Below are positions 24,554 to 36,052 of a DNA stretch of 64,000 nt, piece after piece. Under the pieces are notes generated by a model. That model did no database searches. It was not told the DNA's origin and saw only the letters and a list, made by a program, of their open reading frames with translations. This stretch comes from Baylisascaris procyonis (lineage: Eukaryota; Nematoda; Chromadorea; Rhabditida; Ascarididae): contig JAZARR010000059.1 of NCBI GenBank assembly GCA_037389465.1, forward strand, positions 7,339,001 through 7,403,000. Direction: 5' to 3'. Within the stretch, counting starts at the first letter, position 1. The number at the start of each line of letters is the position of its first letter. Both the position numbers and the translations under genes were made by a program.

Positions 24554-27500
24554 TCACACCTGATCGCCATGCTGCTGAGCGTACTTCTTGATTATCTTTT
24601 CCTCTCTCAACTTGACAACTTGCATGAAGTTGTTTACCTGCAAAAAGCTCAGATAAACCAAATGCTCGCCACGGACACAAGTAAAACTAATAACTTTTCA
24701 CAGAGTAGTTCAACTCCCAAAATAAGGGACATCCGCAACCACTTATGGGAGACGAGAAACATGGGCGGTACCAAAGAAGCCGAGAGTTTTCCACCTTTTC
24801 ATAACAGCAACTCCATGAATTCAGATATCCTTTCGTACGGAGATGGAAATGATCTCTCGAATTAGATTTGAAAATTTTTGATAAGGTTCGAAGGTTAATG
24901 GCGCGAAATCAGCAATAGTCCGGACGAACGAACAAGAAGTACCGCAATCGTTAAAACAAAAGAGAAGATCGCTGTATGAAAACCTACCATAATTGTGATC
25001 GGCAGTGCCAAAACCATAACACCACATACAATCGCACCGCTTCCAACAAGCTTGCCAGCTGTAACACACCAAAAATAAGAAAGCAATATTACATATAGTG
25101 GATTTGTTTACTAGGATTCCCAAACACATATCCGCATAACTTAAAACTTGAAAGGATGATGAACATCTAAAAATGTGAATATGCTAGCTAAGCATGCTAA
25201 TAACGCCATCAAAGAAAACTAGACTTTTATCGTATATAGAATTTTACGCAAGCATACTGCAAAAATATTTATTTCATATATATACGTAGATAAATTGTGC
25301 CTCTTTCAATAAAAAATGCTGCTTTGTTGCAAATCGAATAGACAACATACCAATTGTTTGCGGAACGCTGTCACCATATCCAACCGTCGACATAGTAACC
25401 ACTGCCCTGAAATGTTGAACAAACTAAATAAGATTTTTGAATGAATTCCTTCTTAACAACATGTTACAGACGCCCCACACTCGTCAGATTATACGGATCT
25501 TTCAAGGTGGGGCGTTGGGACCACAACGAACTCATTGTGGTTGGCCTAAAACGTGTTATAGCTATAGATATAGTTGGGTGACCTCCATGACACCTGCAAT
25601 GTGCTCATACGCCTGGGGGATGCTTTTAGTTATATCGTCTTCCATTCTTCCTGTCAGGGCTTGGAGATGTGAAAATTACACATTAAGCGGAACGTGACTA
25701 ACCACCAAAATGAAGCAGGAATTGAAGTGAACGTAGTTTTCGGTTCGTCCTTTTCAAGGAAATAAACAAGTGTAGAGAAAAAAACCACAACAGTGAGCAT
25801 GACAATGGCCACCATTTGCATCTGCTTTTTGCTCTTCCGAATCGTTAGTGCAAAATTTGCAAGACCTGGAATACACTCATTATTCACAGTATTTACTTGC
25901 TACCCTCTCTATTCATAAATCTCTACCTCGAATGGACGTCGATTTTCAAAAGTTCCAAGCGCGGAAACTTCTTTTTATCTGGAACATAACCCTCTCTATG
26001 CCAAATACAACACAATCGTTTTCTACTTCCCTCTCGAAAAAAGTTGTTTTGAAAGCGCAATAAAAATTTTGTTCTTTGTGAGTTCTGTCTCAAATGTATA
26101 AAGCATCAGTTTGGAAAGGTGTGATTACTATACGTCTAGGGGATTTACAGACAGGAAAATATGACGGAAAAACGTCTAAAAACTGAGCACACAACAGGGA
26201 AGCAACTTTCTCGAAAATTTGCAACTGCTACAAAGCGCTTCTAGCAAAGAACCAATGTGCACATCGCAATACTTCATTTCGCAAAGCGTGAGTCGCGAAT
26301 ACACACTTCCCCTTCAGCAAAAATTTGGGCAACATAAAAAACGACATTTGGTTAATAACAACTTCATTTCTGATAACATATGTTATAAAGAAATAATGCC
26401 GCATTCACTAAACTAATTAAAAAAGAACGATGGAATAGTGACAGTGAAACAAGCAAATTCTTTTACTTCTAAATTTTGCAACTTTTAACGGAGCAAAACT
26501 TCGTCACTTTTTACTTTAATTATTAGAACCATCAGCTTTGCAGCATATATCATTCTTCGATCGGCTGAGTTCAAATGGTTGAAACGGATGCGAATTTCTT
26601 ATCGCTTCACACTGCTCATTTGATTTCGATTGCCACTTACTGAACGCTGATAGTTCTAACAAAATGAAATGAGCTGGTGAAAACCACAGTTTGATTGAAG
26701 CTCCGAGTGAGCTGCACTGCACAACTCGCAACTTACCGACGTATCATTGACTTTTATTGACAGATCGAATAAAACATTTGGCTAGTCGACGAATCAAAAT
26801 GAAGTGACCTGGTGAAAAGCGACCGAGTTTCGCTATCCTCACCACTCGCAACACCCTCAGAAGACGTACAGTCAAAAATGCCCATCGCACCTTTCTTACG
26901 TTCTCGCCACTGATGCCTACCTCAAAAAAAAAAACGCCCTTCACTAATATATGAAAAGCCATTCATCTCAAAACGCACATCACACCTGTACTATAAAATA
27001 GTTCCCACATTTACTTGACGCGCACCACCTTTAACTCTCAACTATAGGATTAAAGGAGGAAAAACTTTCTAGCGACGAATGCGATACAGGGAAGACAGGA
27101 ACACCGAAACTTCCTCAAAAATTTATGCATAGTTCCGTTGAAAATTTTGTTTGATTTAGGATACCTTAGAATGGAAGTAGACATTTCGCAAAACTTTTTC
27201 TCTGTTTCCCCAAAAAACTGAACTGTCATCGATTTTCAACCACAATAACTGAGTGCAAAGAAGCGGAAAACAACCAGGAGGTAGCCAATTGGCTGGTAAT
27301 TAAAAAAAAAGTCATTACAAAACTTGAAAGGGCAGCAAGTACAAATTCTCCAACACTAGATTGCTTTGAACAAGTGTCACGTTTCTCACATTTTCAGAAA
27401 GAACTTCGTAAAAACATTGGTAGACAAAACCTAGTGACACATTGATAAGCAGATAAGTTCTTCTGTCTTTCTACGCAAATTTCAATTGAATCTCCATTCC

Positions 27501-30500
27501 CCCGCGAGTTCTAATTCATTTTGTGTACATCCTAATGCCGTCAAATTCCACAGTGGAACTCTAGAGCATGGACGCATCTCAATGGGGCAATTAGCTCTCT
27601 TTTGTTACGCTTTATACGATGAGTTTAGCTTAAAAAAGATTTAAATTCAGCAGGCAGCCAAGATCAGCACTGGTCGAGCAACCAGCCTCGCGATCTATTT
27701 ACACGTAGAAAATGGGGAAAGATAAATGGTGGGAGCGGAGAGGAAAAGAGGGATATAAATCCTATCAGGAACCTAAACCACTTAAGTGAGATTCTGAAAA
27801 GTGGAAAAATTCTGAAAGCTGCGAGGAAAATAAACGTTAAAATACGTACAACAATAAGCACGAGCTCAAAGATGAATGGTGCGATGGCGAGGAAATCGAT
27901 GACATTCAAGAAATCCCTCACAAAGGGCCACTTCCGTGGTGCAACCGTAAATCGAACAATGTACTCGAGGGTAAAGTAGACCTGAAATGAGTGCCACTTG
28001 TTATCTCTTTTATTCCACTATTGTCTCTTTTATCCCATCCTGTAATGAGCACCCTTCTTCACCTCTTTTATTTCACCTAAGAAATGTGGTACTCATTCGA
28101 TGGATCTCACACCATTCAACAGCAAAACGGAAAACATTCTTCGAGTGGTAACAAAAGATCAGCAAACATCCACGAGTGCTCAAAAATTGTAAGTTTACGA
28201 ATTAGGTCAGCTATACTCCGCAGAGAGGGTTTATTATCGGCAGCCTACTCGGCCGATCCATGGTGACCGTCAAGGTTATATCATCGTTCCACTAGGCAGT
28301 GGCATAAGCGAACACTGTAGTGTTGTATAAGAAGCGAAGAATATTTCGAGGAGATTCCTGCGGTCTTGTTTGGAATGCTATCATCATATGGTAAACAAAC
28401 AGCCGCAACAAAAGATATCCTTATATAATTTCTGGAGATCCTCGATTCTCCATTATCGTCTCTATGCTCAACTTTTTCTATAATACTATCGCTATCTGCT
28501 CATTCCTCTTTCGTATTCCCAGTCCTACAAAATTTCCAGCAGTTAAAAAAAGCGCTTTCCGCTGATGCTCACATGAAAAGACCATCGGAGAAATCGCATT
28601 CGATGACTCTCCACATGTGCGCGAGAAAATCCCTCCCCTCCCCCCCCCTTCTCAAAAAAAAATCTTTATAAATAGCTAAAAGAATATGATAAACTCATTT
28701 AATTTTGTGTGAACAATTACACGGATACGGAAAAGACGATTAAATATTGAAAATTGACAGAAAGGTGGATTATGTGGGAAATTTGTGAACTTAGAAGAGG
28801 CATAAGGGAAATTATTTATGCTATCCCGCAAGTGCGGGATTTGAAGGAGCAAAAAGCGACACAAATGATAATTTTTCTCCTAGCAACGAAAACTTTTTGA
28901 GAAAGACCGGTCACTCGGTGTTCATTTATGCCTTTTAAGTAAAGAGTAAGATTGCTTCAACTTAAAACACTTCTCTAATCACGTTTCTGTGAATCACAAC
29001 AAAAGATATCTTTTCTAGAAGTCATTCTGTCATAAACAGTCGTGCAAACAATGAATGCGATTAGTTCTTCTGCGTTTTAATTATTTAGAAAAACGTAAAA
29101 GAAAACGAGAAAGTCCTGCAATAATAGGCATTGAATGAAATAAAGGATGCTTTAAAGGAAAACTTCAAGATGGAGACAAAAATTAGCTGACATGGCAGAA
29201 AAAAAAACAAAAAAAAACAACGCCCATCAATTAAAATTCCTAAATAAGGAGACCACACGATTACCGACCACACAGATGTTCTCGATGTAGTTGAAGACCG
29301 GATGCTCGACCATTTCAGGTCCCGCATCATCGGGGTTTCTCGACCCCACCTTTGAACTAATCGCCCGTCCATCTACCTTTGGATATGTGGGATATGTTAA
29401 TGATGACCTGAAAATTAAGCTGCTTTAGAGCTCGAATTTAGGCGAAGAAAATCTCCAGCGGAAAGATTAAGAAAGATTTCTGTCTACTGCATAGACCTTA
29501 GTTTTACAGCTTCTTTCGGCGTATTGTTGAGGGTAACATCTGTAACAATTACCCACAAAATGCTTCAAACAAAAAACAACCTGCACAAGGCGCGCATAAA
29601 TTGGCATAAAGAAGGTTCGCAATTGTTCATCTGCAATGCGAAAGAGAAATAGCGTGACCTAATCCTAATGCTCGCACTCCGGGAATATTTAAAACGGGAA
29701 AATTAATGTGGTCCACAAACCTATTACATGCTCTTCGACATCGAATAACAATAGTTTCTACTATGAAAGACTGCAAAGCTGATTGTGGGAATACTTACTG
29801 TGTGGTGGAGACTCCTCCTTTCGGTCGTTCAGGAACTTGAAATTCGGGAATAGAGCCAAGGATGAGCGCCGTAATAGAAAGAACAACGAACGAAGTGGAT
29901 GTTATTTCGAAAGCTTTCCACCACCTAAAAAAATGCGCTGTTTATGCTTAATACTCATTACTAATGCATAAATAACCTTTCCTATAATACTGCTCAGAGA
30001 TCTTCGGCAGATTATGCACTCATAAAGGCTGTAACAGGTTGCATCTATTCACCCCTATTCGATAGCAACGCATTGCAAATGCAAGAAAATAGATCAATGG
30101 AATTTTCACGTTAGTCATCAAAAATCATAAAAGTAATATTTTACTTTTAAAGGCATCAGTCAATGGTTAGGTTCCAGACGACCAGCGAAACTCTCCCAAG
30201 AAAGAACGAGATCAGTTCAACGAGTGTGTCTTTAACTGGTTGGCAAAACTACGTTTGTTATGACAAGTGGATTGCAAATGAAATGTCAGCAATGCATAAT
30301 GTCAGCGAATGGCACATTAAATTCGTTCAATGCAACATCGTTAAGACCCACCTGGAAGAGGTATGCCCCTCAAGAACGTACCAAAGCCTTCGGCGGAACT
30401 TGGCGCATCGCAACCCGATAAAGTAGTCCTTTTCCTTTAACAAGAAACGATTTCAGCATTTTCCTTTAGCATGCAAATAAAAATTCGCTCTCGGCAATCA

Positions 30501-33500
30501 GTGAGAAGCACTGTCGCACACAAACCGAGAATCTTTCGCTCCTATAGGTTGAATGCACTAAACTCAGTTATGCATATATCATGCAGCAAGTGATGGATGC
30601 ATCGGTGGATATGTATGGCAGTAGCATCGCTCTATGTGAATCCTACAAGGAAAAACAGAGAAATAACCAAACTAAACTCATGATTATAAGAAAACAAGTT
30701 CAAGTATTCCAAGCAAGAGAATGGATCGATTTGGCTCTGTTTTTAACCTTTTTCCCGCCATTACAGAGTTAAGCCAAAAAGTTGTCTAATGTAAGGTGAT
30801 GAGCGTATTTTTGCATGTTACAATCGAAAAAACAAGCTTGCTATTGCGTCAGAACTTACTGTCACTATTCCACGCGAACGGACTCACGCTCATCACTTGC
30901 AGTACATGTAATCTTAGCCTCTATCATTCCAGATAATATTTTAGTGTAACAAAATTTTATCACTGTTGGACAATGTCGCTCATTGTTTAACAAGCGATTG
31001 CCACAACTTACAGATCTCGTTCTGAAATAAGGCATGTTTTTGGCGAGATATTTTACTGATAGTGGGGAGGAAAGCAAGGGGACGGGTGCGGGAACATGCA
31101 ATGGGTAACATACGTGAATGATGTGCAACCTGCGTATACAATGCTGACTAGAAGACAACATTTCGAAAAACAACTTTAAATTAATGGAAATACTCAAAAA
31201 TTCCGCACTGAAACCTTAACATCTCTCGAAAGAATGCGCAAATTTTAGAAAACGTTTGAACATGCTCACATATTATTATGTTAATGCCGACTTGAATCTA
31301 GCTGAGATTTTAACCATAATCATTATCTAATGATGAGTAAAAATACTGCTTGCAGGGGAATGCGAATCCGCGACCTTCTGCTGGTTGGAGTCCGTCTGTG
31401 AATAATGTTTTCACTCATCACTAAACAATGGTTATCTTGAAGTGCTGCACTAAAGAAAAAAGTTTATTCCTTAGTTAATTTGCAAACAATTGCGATACAA
31501 CTATTAATTAGCACAAGAAGAAATCACAATACAACGATTTCTTTCAAAGAATTTTCCTCCCTTTGCGTATTTATTTCAATGTTCCATTTTGAATGCTCAA
31601 AATATTTTAAGTGTTTATTTCTATCGTCAACATTGGATGAGTTTCCTCTAATTTTTTTTTGTGGCTGGCGATTTGAAATTGAAAAATGAGTTCTACATTT
31701 AACTGACGAAAATATTCACGTTAACAAAAGCAATAAATCACTGAGAAAGAAATAGGAATAAATCAGAGTACAAAGTTTTTAAAGCGGTTTTCAAGTTGTT
31801 GTGGCTGAATGCAAGAAAAAATGTGATAGAGCTTACTAAGAGTCTAATAAAAAAGTGGAGCCTGCAAGGCTGACATCTGAATGAAAAAATTCTAAAAGTA
31901 ACGACTATTTGAGTACTTGAAATAGCTTCTGTGAATTTCTGTATTATACAATGCTGGGGGGAGGATGGAAGCTTGAAATAGGCAGATCACTGCAGAAGAG
32001 TGATACTGATCGATGTTGCTTGATAATTACTTTCTTCGTGGAGGAGTTGCAGTATTTTTGTCTATGGAATGTTTTTAGTAGCACTGTGCTCTGGAATAAT
32101 GCAGAAAAAGGATCCTTTCCGAGAACGATGAGATCTGCGAAGAGAAACCAACGGAGGTTTCCGTAAGCATCATAAATCCAGAAAAAAAAAGGGAAGGATC
32201 CGCTACAAAGTGCGAACCTCCCAGAGAGACGCTGAAATGAAAAAAGGCTAACTGAAGATTCGGAAGCAGTTTTCGGTAAAATGCAGTATTGGGCAAACGG
32301 TGAGCAGCATTCATCCATTTTCGATTTGGAAACCGCCCAAAACCGTAACTCAGCCATAAATTTATCGAAGCAAAGATCCTTCGGAACATGCAAACGTCCT
32401 GTGGCGTAGAAATCGTAAATTGGATCGAAATACCTGCAACACATAATGTAAATGAGTTATAAAGTAACTACTCCAATATCTTACGCAAGCGACAGTGTTG
32501 TCGAAATGCTATCCCACTCGAATATTCTAAGAGGTCTGTTTCACAAGTAAACAAAATATGATTATAAAATAAGGAAACTTATAAAATAAATGCATAAAAT
32601 CGATTTGCAAAAGCGAGAGTGAAAACGCGGTGGCATACCTATAAAATCCGAATGCCTAATTCGTGCATGCATTCATTCAGTAGTTTTCCTGCTGCGAGGG
32701 AATTCATTTAGGAAACTGCGAGTCAACACGCAGCCCATTACAACCAACCACTAACATCCTTCTTGCACGTCAAATATACAGGCCGGTAAGCCGTTACTCG
32801 GGAATTTCAGCTGGGTTGTGGCTATGTGCTCGCAGAAAGTTGAATTAGATTCGTGGATATGCTAAAAGAGGAGCTAAAAGCTTGCTAAAAACAGCAGATT
32901 TTCAGTTCGTTTCTCTTTTCTTCTCACACACTTCCATACTCTTTTCGCTACATATAATACAATAGAAAATGCTCAACTCGTATATTAAATTGCAGCTCGC
33001 TTTTTGGCATCATTTCGTAGATTCGATACTCATATCAGCAAAAGAGTCATTTCGAAGGAATGCACAAATATCGCTTCAATTTTCAAATACGCCAAAATTT
33101 TGCTGCATTTTCTTGCATAAATTTGCATAATATGCTATTTTTCAATTTTTTATTCATTGTTTTTTCTGCAAAAACAACGCAATCAACTGCATGTTTCTTT
33201 CTACAACCGCTAGAATGTAATCAAAAAAATTGTTGAGGATTGCAAATTGCAGTCAGTTGTGAGAAAAAATACGTTGTTCGGCGATACGTCATTGTTTCTG
33301 TTGTTTGGACAAGCGTTTCTTCTCGTGGGCTGAAATGCCAAAACTCGGTCAGTCGGCTCCATTGACACGCCTCTCTACTCAGCCACTTTACAACCAGCCG
33401 AATCATTCATCTCCCCGTAAGTGACGCCCGATGTTGATCAACCGACTTGTTGTGATTCTTACTCATAACTGAGTCAAGCTCATTCCTCTTCTTACTTTTC

Positions 33501-35538
33501 TTCACTTCCTTCAACTTCCTTCACCTGACAGCAAGTTTCACGTTTCTTGGTACTCTCCATTTGCGAATTAATCGAATTTTTGCTACCACCCACCTCCCGT
33601 CAGTGAAAGATGATTGACCTCCCTGGTATAGGCAGCTGCGCTAATATCTATTGTTGTATCAACATCAGCACTTTTCCCAATCACTTTGTCGATTTCCAAT
33701 GGTGTAAATCCATCGCTTGATCGTATTTGATTAAACAACTCTGTTATATGCACTAAAAACAGCTTGTATTATAAATGTTCCTCTTTTAAACGCATACCGC
33801 CCCACTTGCTAGAAAAGTAGCTGCTGCGAACACATAGGACGGAAATTTCGAACATTCGACCACAGACACTAAAGCAGTGAACATCTGCTCTCCTGCCCAC
33901 ATGAGGACCACATCTGTGAGCTGTGAGGGGGAGGGGAGAGGGGGGGATGGATCACAAACGTGGTTCGTGAACGAAGAAGGCTGCCCAGCTATGATTTATC
34001 ACAGTCAATATCGACCGAATAAAATGTTAAAAAAACGAACGCTCATAGTTACATTTATGATGTTAATAATTTGAAACCTCATAAAAACTCGACTAATATT
34101 ATTAAAGAAAACGAGTAGCTCAACTGCACTTCAGAAACAATTTTCTGCCAGTTTTAAGCGGTTCATAAAGGTGAGTAAGTGAAGAATTAGTGTCAGAAAA
34201 CTTTTATGTCTGAATACACCTTATGCAGTGAACTAATTCATTTATTGGCATATCCAAGACATCAAAATGTAGAACAGCAAGGATTGAGAGGGGGAGAGGT
34301 ATTTATTCCGACCAAATGGGAAGTTGCACAGTTCCATAATAATTTTTTTTTTTACTAAATTTACACTGGTAAAATTTTACAGATCACTGGCCGTCATCTG
34401 AAATGCTCACGCCACTAACAACCCAACCCATGGAATCATATTCGGCTTCCATCCAATCGATATCAACTGCATTATCTGACTACACATTGGTCTCGGGTTT
34501 ACAAAATAGTGGGACACATTTCCAAATCCTTTTCAGAAATCTAGAATGTTATCTTCTTTAACGACGAATAGTCAAAGCGTATGATTGCCGACGGTGGCTA
34601 AGAAAAGGTGATAGTTCGGATTCCTCATGCTTGAACTGTGGACTTCAAAGGATGTGAAGAATATGAAGCTATAAGTGTTTTGCATCTTTGCACAGTCATC
34701 ATATATCTTTCATCTGTCTGTAAGCGTACCATCCTGGTTGAAGTTCCATAAATCTCGAGATAGACACCACTAGAACAACTCACCTGGGAACCCTCTCAAA
34801 AAAGTATTCATCCGACTCCTCGAAATACCAATCGGCCCACTGTCTGCGATGCTCGTGATTCATACGAACAAATCGACCCAACAGTGTCATTGGTCCAAAT
34901 TTTATAATGGAGCGTGTTCGAATACGATAACTGGAACCCCCAATATTCAGTCGAAGAATTGTATCCTTAAAAAATATAACGTTGAGTTACACTCATAGTG
35001 CATTTTAATAAAATACGTTGACATCAGGAAGGAAATCACTCGTTGATGGACAAGCTGGAAAAAAGATAGGACAGAAATAAGACAGAAGTCAAGATCTGTT
35101 TCTCTTCCTCTTTCTCTTTCTCTCTCCCTCAAAAATGATTAACTGAGGCAGCAAGGAAAATTTAAAGGAGTAATAAGCACCGGTCGACATTAACTTAAAC
35201 CTCTCTAGAAAGAAATTGCTCGACAAATTTCACTTTCCAATTTATTCTAGCTGTTGAGGTGGTCAAGCCAGCACAAACAATCAAGCCACTCAAAATATGG
35301 TGTATTCTTCTGTTACATAGAAAACCTTGTAAAGAAACGATTCGTTATACAACCCATCTAACGCATAGAAATGCGAACTCAAATAAAATGTACCTGCACA
35401 TCTGTAGCGCGAATGCTTGTCTTGTGCTGAAGATTCTTTTCAGATGGTAGTCTTGCTTCAACGTCATCTGAGAGTGTGTCGTTCGCGAAGCGCGAGATAT
35501 TGCTATCGTGATCCAGACTGGTACTCTCATTTGCGTAT
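24554..35538 (-). CDS. Voltage-gated potassium channel (non-Shaker Kv, nematode KVS-like)
   Basis: Opens K+ pores on depolarisation in the plasma membrane. Minus-strand exons: 35394-35538, 34784-34965, 32218-32433, 29799-29924, 29269-29407, 27846-27981, 26809-26943, 25703-25865, 25351-25406, 24988-25058, 24554-24637; every junction is in phase. T1 domain: RLNIGG ... EYFFERVPR / YFDPIYDFYATGRLHVP, with a zinc site HX5CX20CC typical of Kv2/3/4. S1 WWKAFEITSTSFVVLSI; S2 VYFTLEYIVRF; S3 LNVIDFLAIAPFIF; S4 VRLLRVLRVVRIAKL with five basic residues at every third position; S5 MLTVVVFFSTLVYFLEKD; pore SFWWAVVTMSTVGYGD; S6 ending LALPITIMVNNF. S6 has PIT where most Kv channels have PxP. The protein stops 26 codons after S6 (QQHGDQV). 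The start codon and any further upstream exon were not found. Which KVS member it matches is unknown. Confidence 0.95.
25351..25406 (-). other. Pore exon of the potassium channel
   Basis: A 56-bp exon encoding AVVTMSTVGYGDSVPQTI. It carries the K+ selectivity filter TVGYGD and is flanked by a TTTCAG acceptor and a GTATGT donor. The phases join the W of SFWW upstream and AGKLVGSG of S6 downstream. Confidence 0.95.
26656..26732 (-). pseudogene. Degenerate copy of the S4 exon 3' end
   Basis: It sits in the intron just downstream of the real S4 exon (26809-26943). Read on the minus strand it gives LRVVQCSSLG ... WFSPAHFILL, against LRVVRIAKLG ... RFSPGHFILI in the real exon plus adjoining intron. 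The copy covers the splice junction, but its donor GT is CT, the charged S4 residues are lost and about 15 bases are inserted. It therefore looks like a dead local duplication and not a usable alternative exon. Confidence 0.6.
34784..34965 (-). other. T1 exon 1 of the potassium channel
   Basis: It encodes DTILRLNIGGSSYRIRTRS through DEYFFERVPR, the first half of the Kv tetramerisation domain. The donor AG|GTGAG pairs with the acceptor GTTGCAG at 32434, regenerating an Arg codon before YFDPIYDFY. Confidence 0.9.
35394..35538 (-). other. N-terminal exon of the potassium channel
   Basis: 48 codons of acidic, Ser-rich sequence (NESTSLDHDSNISRFANDTL ... SIRATDVQ), ending at CAG|GTACAT in phase 0 with the T1 exon. 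An in-frame TGA just upstream and a one-base starting phase mean a further 5' exon with the start codon must exist, probably beyond 35.6 kb. Confidence 0.75.
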
Positions 35539-35772
35539 CTTCAAATAACGAAAACTAAGTCTCACAACTGCAAGAATTTTGCATGAATTTCTTTGTGCAG
35601 ACCATTCTGTTATGTTCGTAATACTTTGGAGAATAGAACCTGGTCTGGCTTCAGCCTCGTCAGAAGCAATAACTAAATGTTTTCGGAAAATCCCTAAAGC
35701 GTCACATCTGTCGCTCTGCGGGCTGCCTGAGGCACATATCGCTTCATACTGAAGTAGGTGGGATGCGTGCCC

Positions 35773-36052
35773 ACCGTCCTTTCAGTTAGAAATAGGGGTG
35801 ACCGTCCTTTCAGTTAGAAATAGGGGTGACCGTCCTTTCAGTTAGAAATAGGGGTGACCGTCCTTTCAGTTAGAAATAGGGGTGACCGTCCTTTCAGTTA
35901 GAAATAGGGGTGACCGTCCTTTCAGTTAGAAATAGGGGTGACCGTCCTTTCAGTTAGAAATAGGAGTGACCGTCCTTTCAGTTAGAAATAGGGGTGACCG
36001 TCCTTTCAGTTAGAAATAGGGGTGACCGTCCTTTCAGTTAGAAATAGGGGTG
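35773..36052. repeat. 28-bp minisatellite, ten copies
   Basis: Unit ACCGTCCTTTCAGTTAGAAA followed by TAGGGGTG, repeated ten times head to tail with one G-to-A change in the seventh copy (35941-35968). It lies upstream of the known 5' exon of the potassium channel, either in a 5' intron or in the promoter region. Each plus-strand unit contains CCTTTCAG, which looks like a splice acceptor but is antisense to the channel gene. Confidence 0.97.

Noticed and set aside
24497..24865. A 122-codon plus-strand frame
   Set aside because: It is antisense to the last potassium channel exon and its 3' flank, with no plus-strand splice or domain evidence.
31944..32217. Continuation of the T1 frame beyond the exon at 32218-32433
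   Set aside because: A donor AG|GTTCGC at 32217 gives exact phase with the S1 exon, whereas the extension has no Kv similarity.
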